Source: JAAFKA01 sp043748455 (GTDB lineage Bacteria > Bacteroidota > Bacteroidia > Cytophagales > Thermoflexibacteraceae). From it: 14,828 bases of DNA. The notes under the pieces were generated by a model. The model searched no databases and had not been told where the DNA came from. It saw only the letters and a program-made list of their open reading frames with translations. This document shows, piece after piece, positions 14,324 to 14,828 of this stretch. A program made the translations under genes and the position numbers. Position 1 is the stretch's first letter; every line of letters starts with the position of its first letter. The DNA lies in the NCBI GenBank assembly GCA_043748455.1, contig JAYTNF010000133.1, positions 1 through 14,828 of the forward strand. The letters run 5' to 3'.

Positions 14324-14421
14324 TTTTAAGTTAGTAAGTTTTTAGTTAGTAAATTAGTAAGTAAGTTAGTTATTAGTTTTTAACTAACTAACTAATAATT
14401 TACTAATTTACTAACTTAAAA
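14324..14421. repeat. hairpin of AGTTAGTAA-type repeats between tail genes
   Basis: Outer arms TTTTAAGTTAGTAA (14324-14337) and TTACTAACTTAAAA (14408-14421) pair perfectly; the 70 nt between consist mostly of further GTTAGTAA/TTACTAAC units that can pair in several registers. The right arm includes the stop codon of the LamG-protein gene. It is built like the hairpins at 10182 and 13131 but with another unit, so the repeat is generated locally, not copied. Confidence 0.75.
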
Positions 14422-14828
14422 CAGGGTTTCCATTTTCATCAACGTGATGATTATCTATACCTAAATTATATTGTTGTGGTTCGTAATTTATCATAGTTCC
14501 GTGTCTGTTATTGGTGCTGTGGTCTATTATATTTGTACCTGTTTTTTCGTTAAAACGATACCAAAGAAATAAATTTGCTGGATTTAATAATATATCTCCA
14601 TTTTTAATATAGTCATCATTTATTTCTGCACTAAGCAATGTTCTAGTATAAATTTTAGCATCATAAATAATTTGATTACAAAACTGCGAATAAATACCAT
14701 AATTTAACGCACCTATTGCCGATTCTGTAAAAGCTTGGGTGTTATCATTTGGATATACACTATAATTTACAACAGAGGCTTCATAAGGTTGCCCATTAAT
14801 ACTTATGAAAGCTGTTAAATTATTTCTT
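14411..14828 (-). CDS. LamG-domain protein, C-terminal part (enters from right edge)
   Basis: 138 residues and the stop are visible; the frame is open to the window edge, so the start lies outside. The line NYGIYSQFCNQIIYDAKIYT, then RTLLSAEIND, is the typical last strand and helix of a LamG/concanavalin-like jellyroll. LFLWYRFNEKTGTNIIDHST with RHGTM then looks like the start of another such domain (WYRFNE..GT..DHS), which ends early. Jellyrolls of this kind bind sugars and occur in phage tail fibres and in secreted adhesins. Given the next genes I favour a tail-associated receptor-binding protein. Confidence 0.6.
   Translation of the reverse strand, partial: RNNLTAFISINGQPYEASVVNYSVYPNDNTQAFTESAIGALNYGIYSQFCNQIIYDAKIYTRTLLSAEINDDYIKNGDILLNPANLFLWYRFNEKTGTNIIDHSTNNRHGTMINYEPQQYNLGIDNHHVDENGNPVLS

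Overview
The window is AT-rich DNA of a Bacteroidota-type organism. The clearest sign is two divergent promoters of the class TTG/TTTG - about 20 nt - TAnnTTTG, with no Shine-Dalgarno sequences. IntDOT-like tyrosine recombinases and RepA/primase pairs of the kind found on Bacteroidota mobile elements agree with this.

Region 1 (about 1-7760) looks like the core of an integrative or mobilizable element. A minus-strand gene block runs from a small HTH protein (start 6959) through integrase B, two tiny overlapping ORFs, integrase A, a membrane/coiled-coil/zinc-finger protein, a 119-aa protein, a RepA-type hexameric helicase and a primase that runs off the left edge. A leaderless XRE regulator diverges from the block. 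Three 21-bp operator-like repeats separate the two promoters, in the manner of a CI/Cro switch. A dense cluster of TTTGCACTT/AAGTGCAAA iterons lies between the helicase and the primase and is the best candidate for an origin or copy-control site. Hairpins followed by T-tracts at 2126, 3770 and 5114 all point against the genes around them.

Region 2 (about 7761-8375) is a junction. It holds a 39-aa antitoxin-like remnant, a perfect 20-bp palindrome, several direct repeats and the last 19 nt of a tmRNA or tRNA gene (8147-8165) followed by an intrinsic terminator. No 5' part of that RNA gene is present, so this is best read as an attachment site left by integration at an RNA gene. On the far side, a third integrase (8376-9599, plus strand) starts next to it, preceded by an 11-bp direct repeat and a 45-bp symmetric inverted repeat.

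Region 3 (about 9600-14828) differs in character. 9600-9785 is AT-rich, and I see no gene there. Two small ORFs overlap tail to tail at 9950-10016. Then a minus-strand module encodes three proteins that resemble tail or baseplate structural proteins of Bacteroidota phages: a LamG-domain protein entering from the right edge, a 363-aa protein and a 948-aa protein. The three spacers bordering this module each hold a long hairpin, two of them made of tandem heptamers; one is a perfect 35-bp inverted repeat. None occur in regions 1 or 2. The simplest overall reading is two adjacent mobile elements, an IME-like one on the left and a prophage-like one on the right, meeting at an RNA-gene attachment site.
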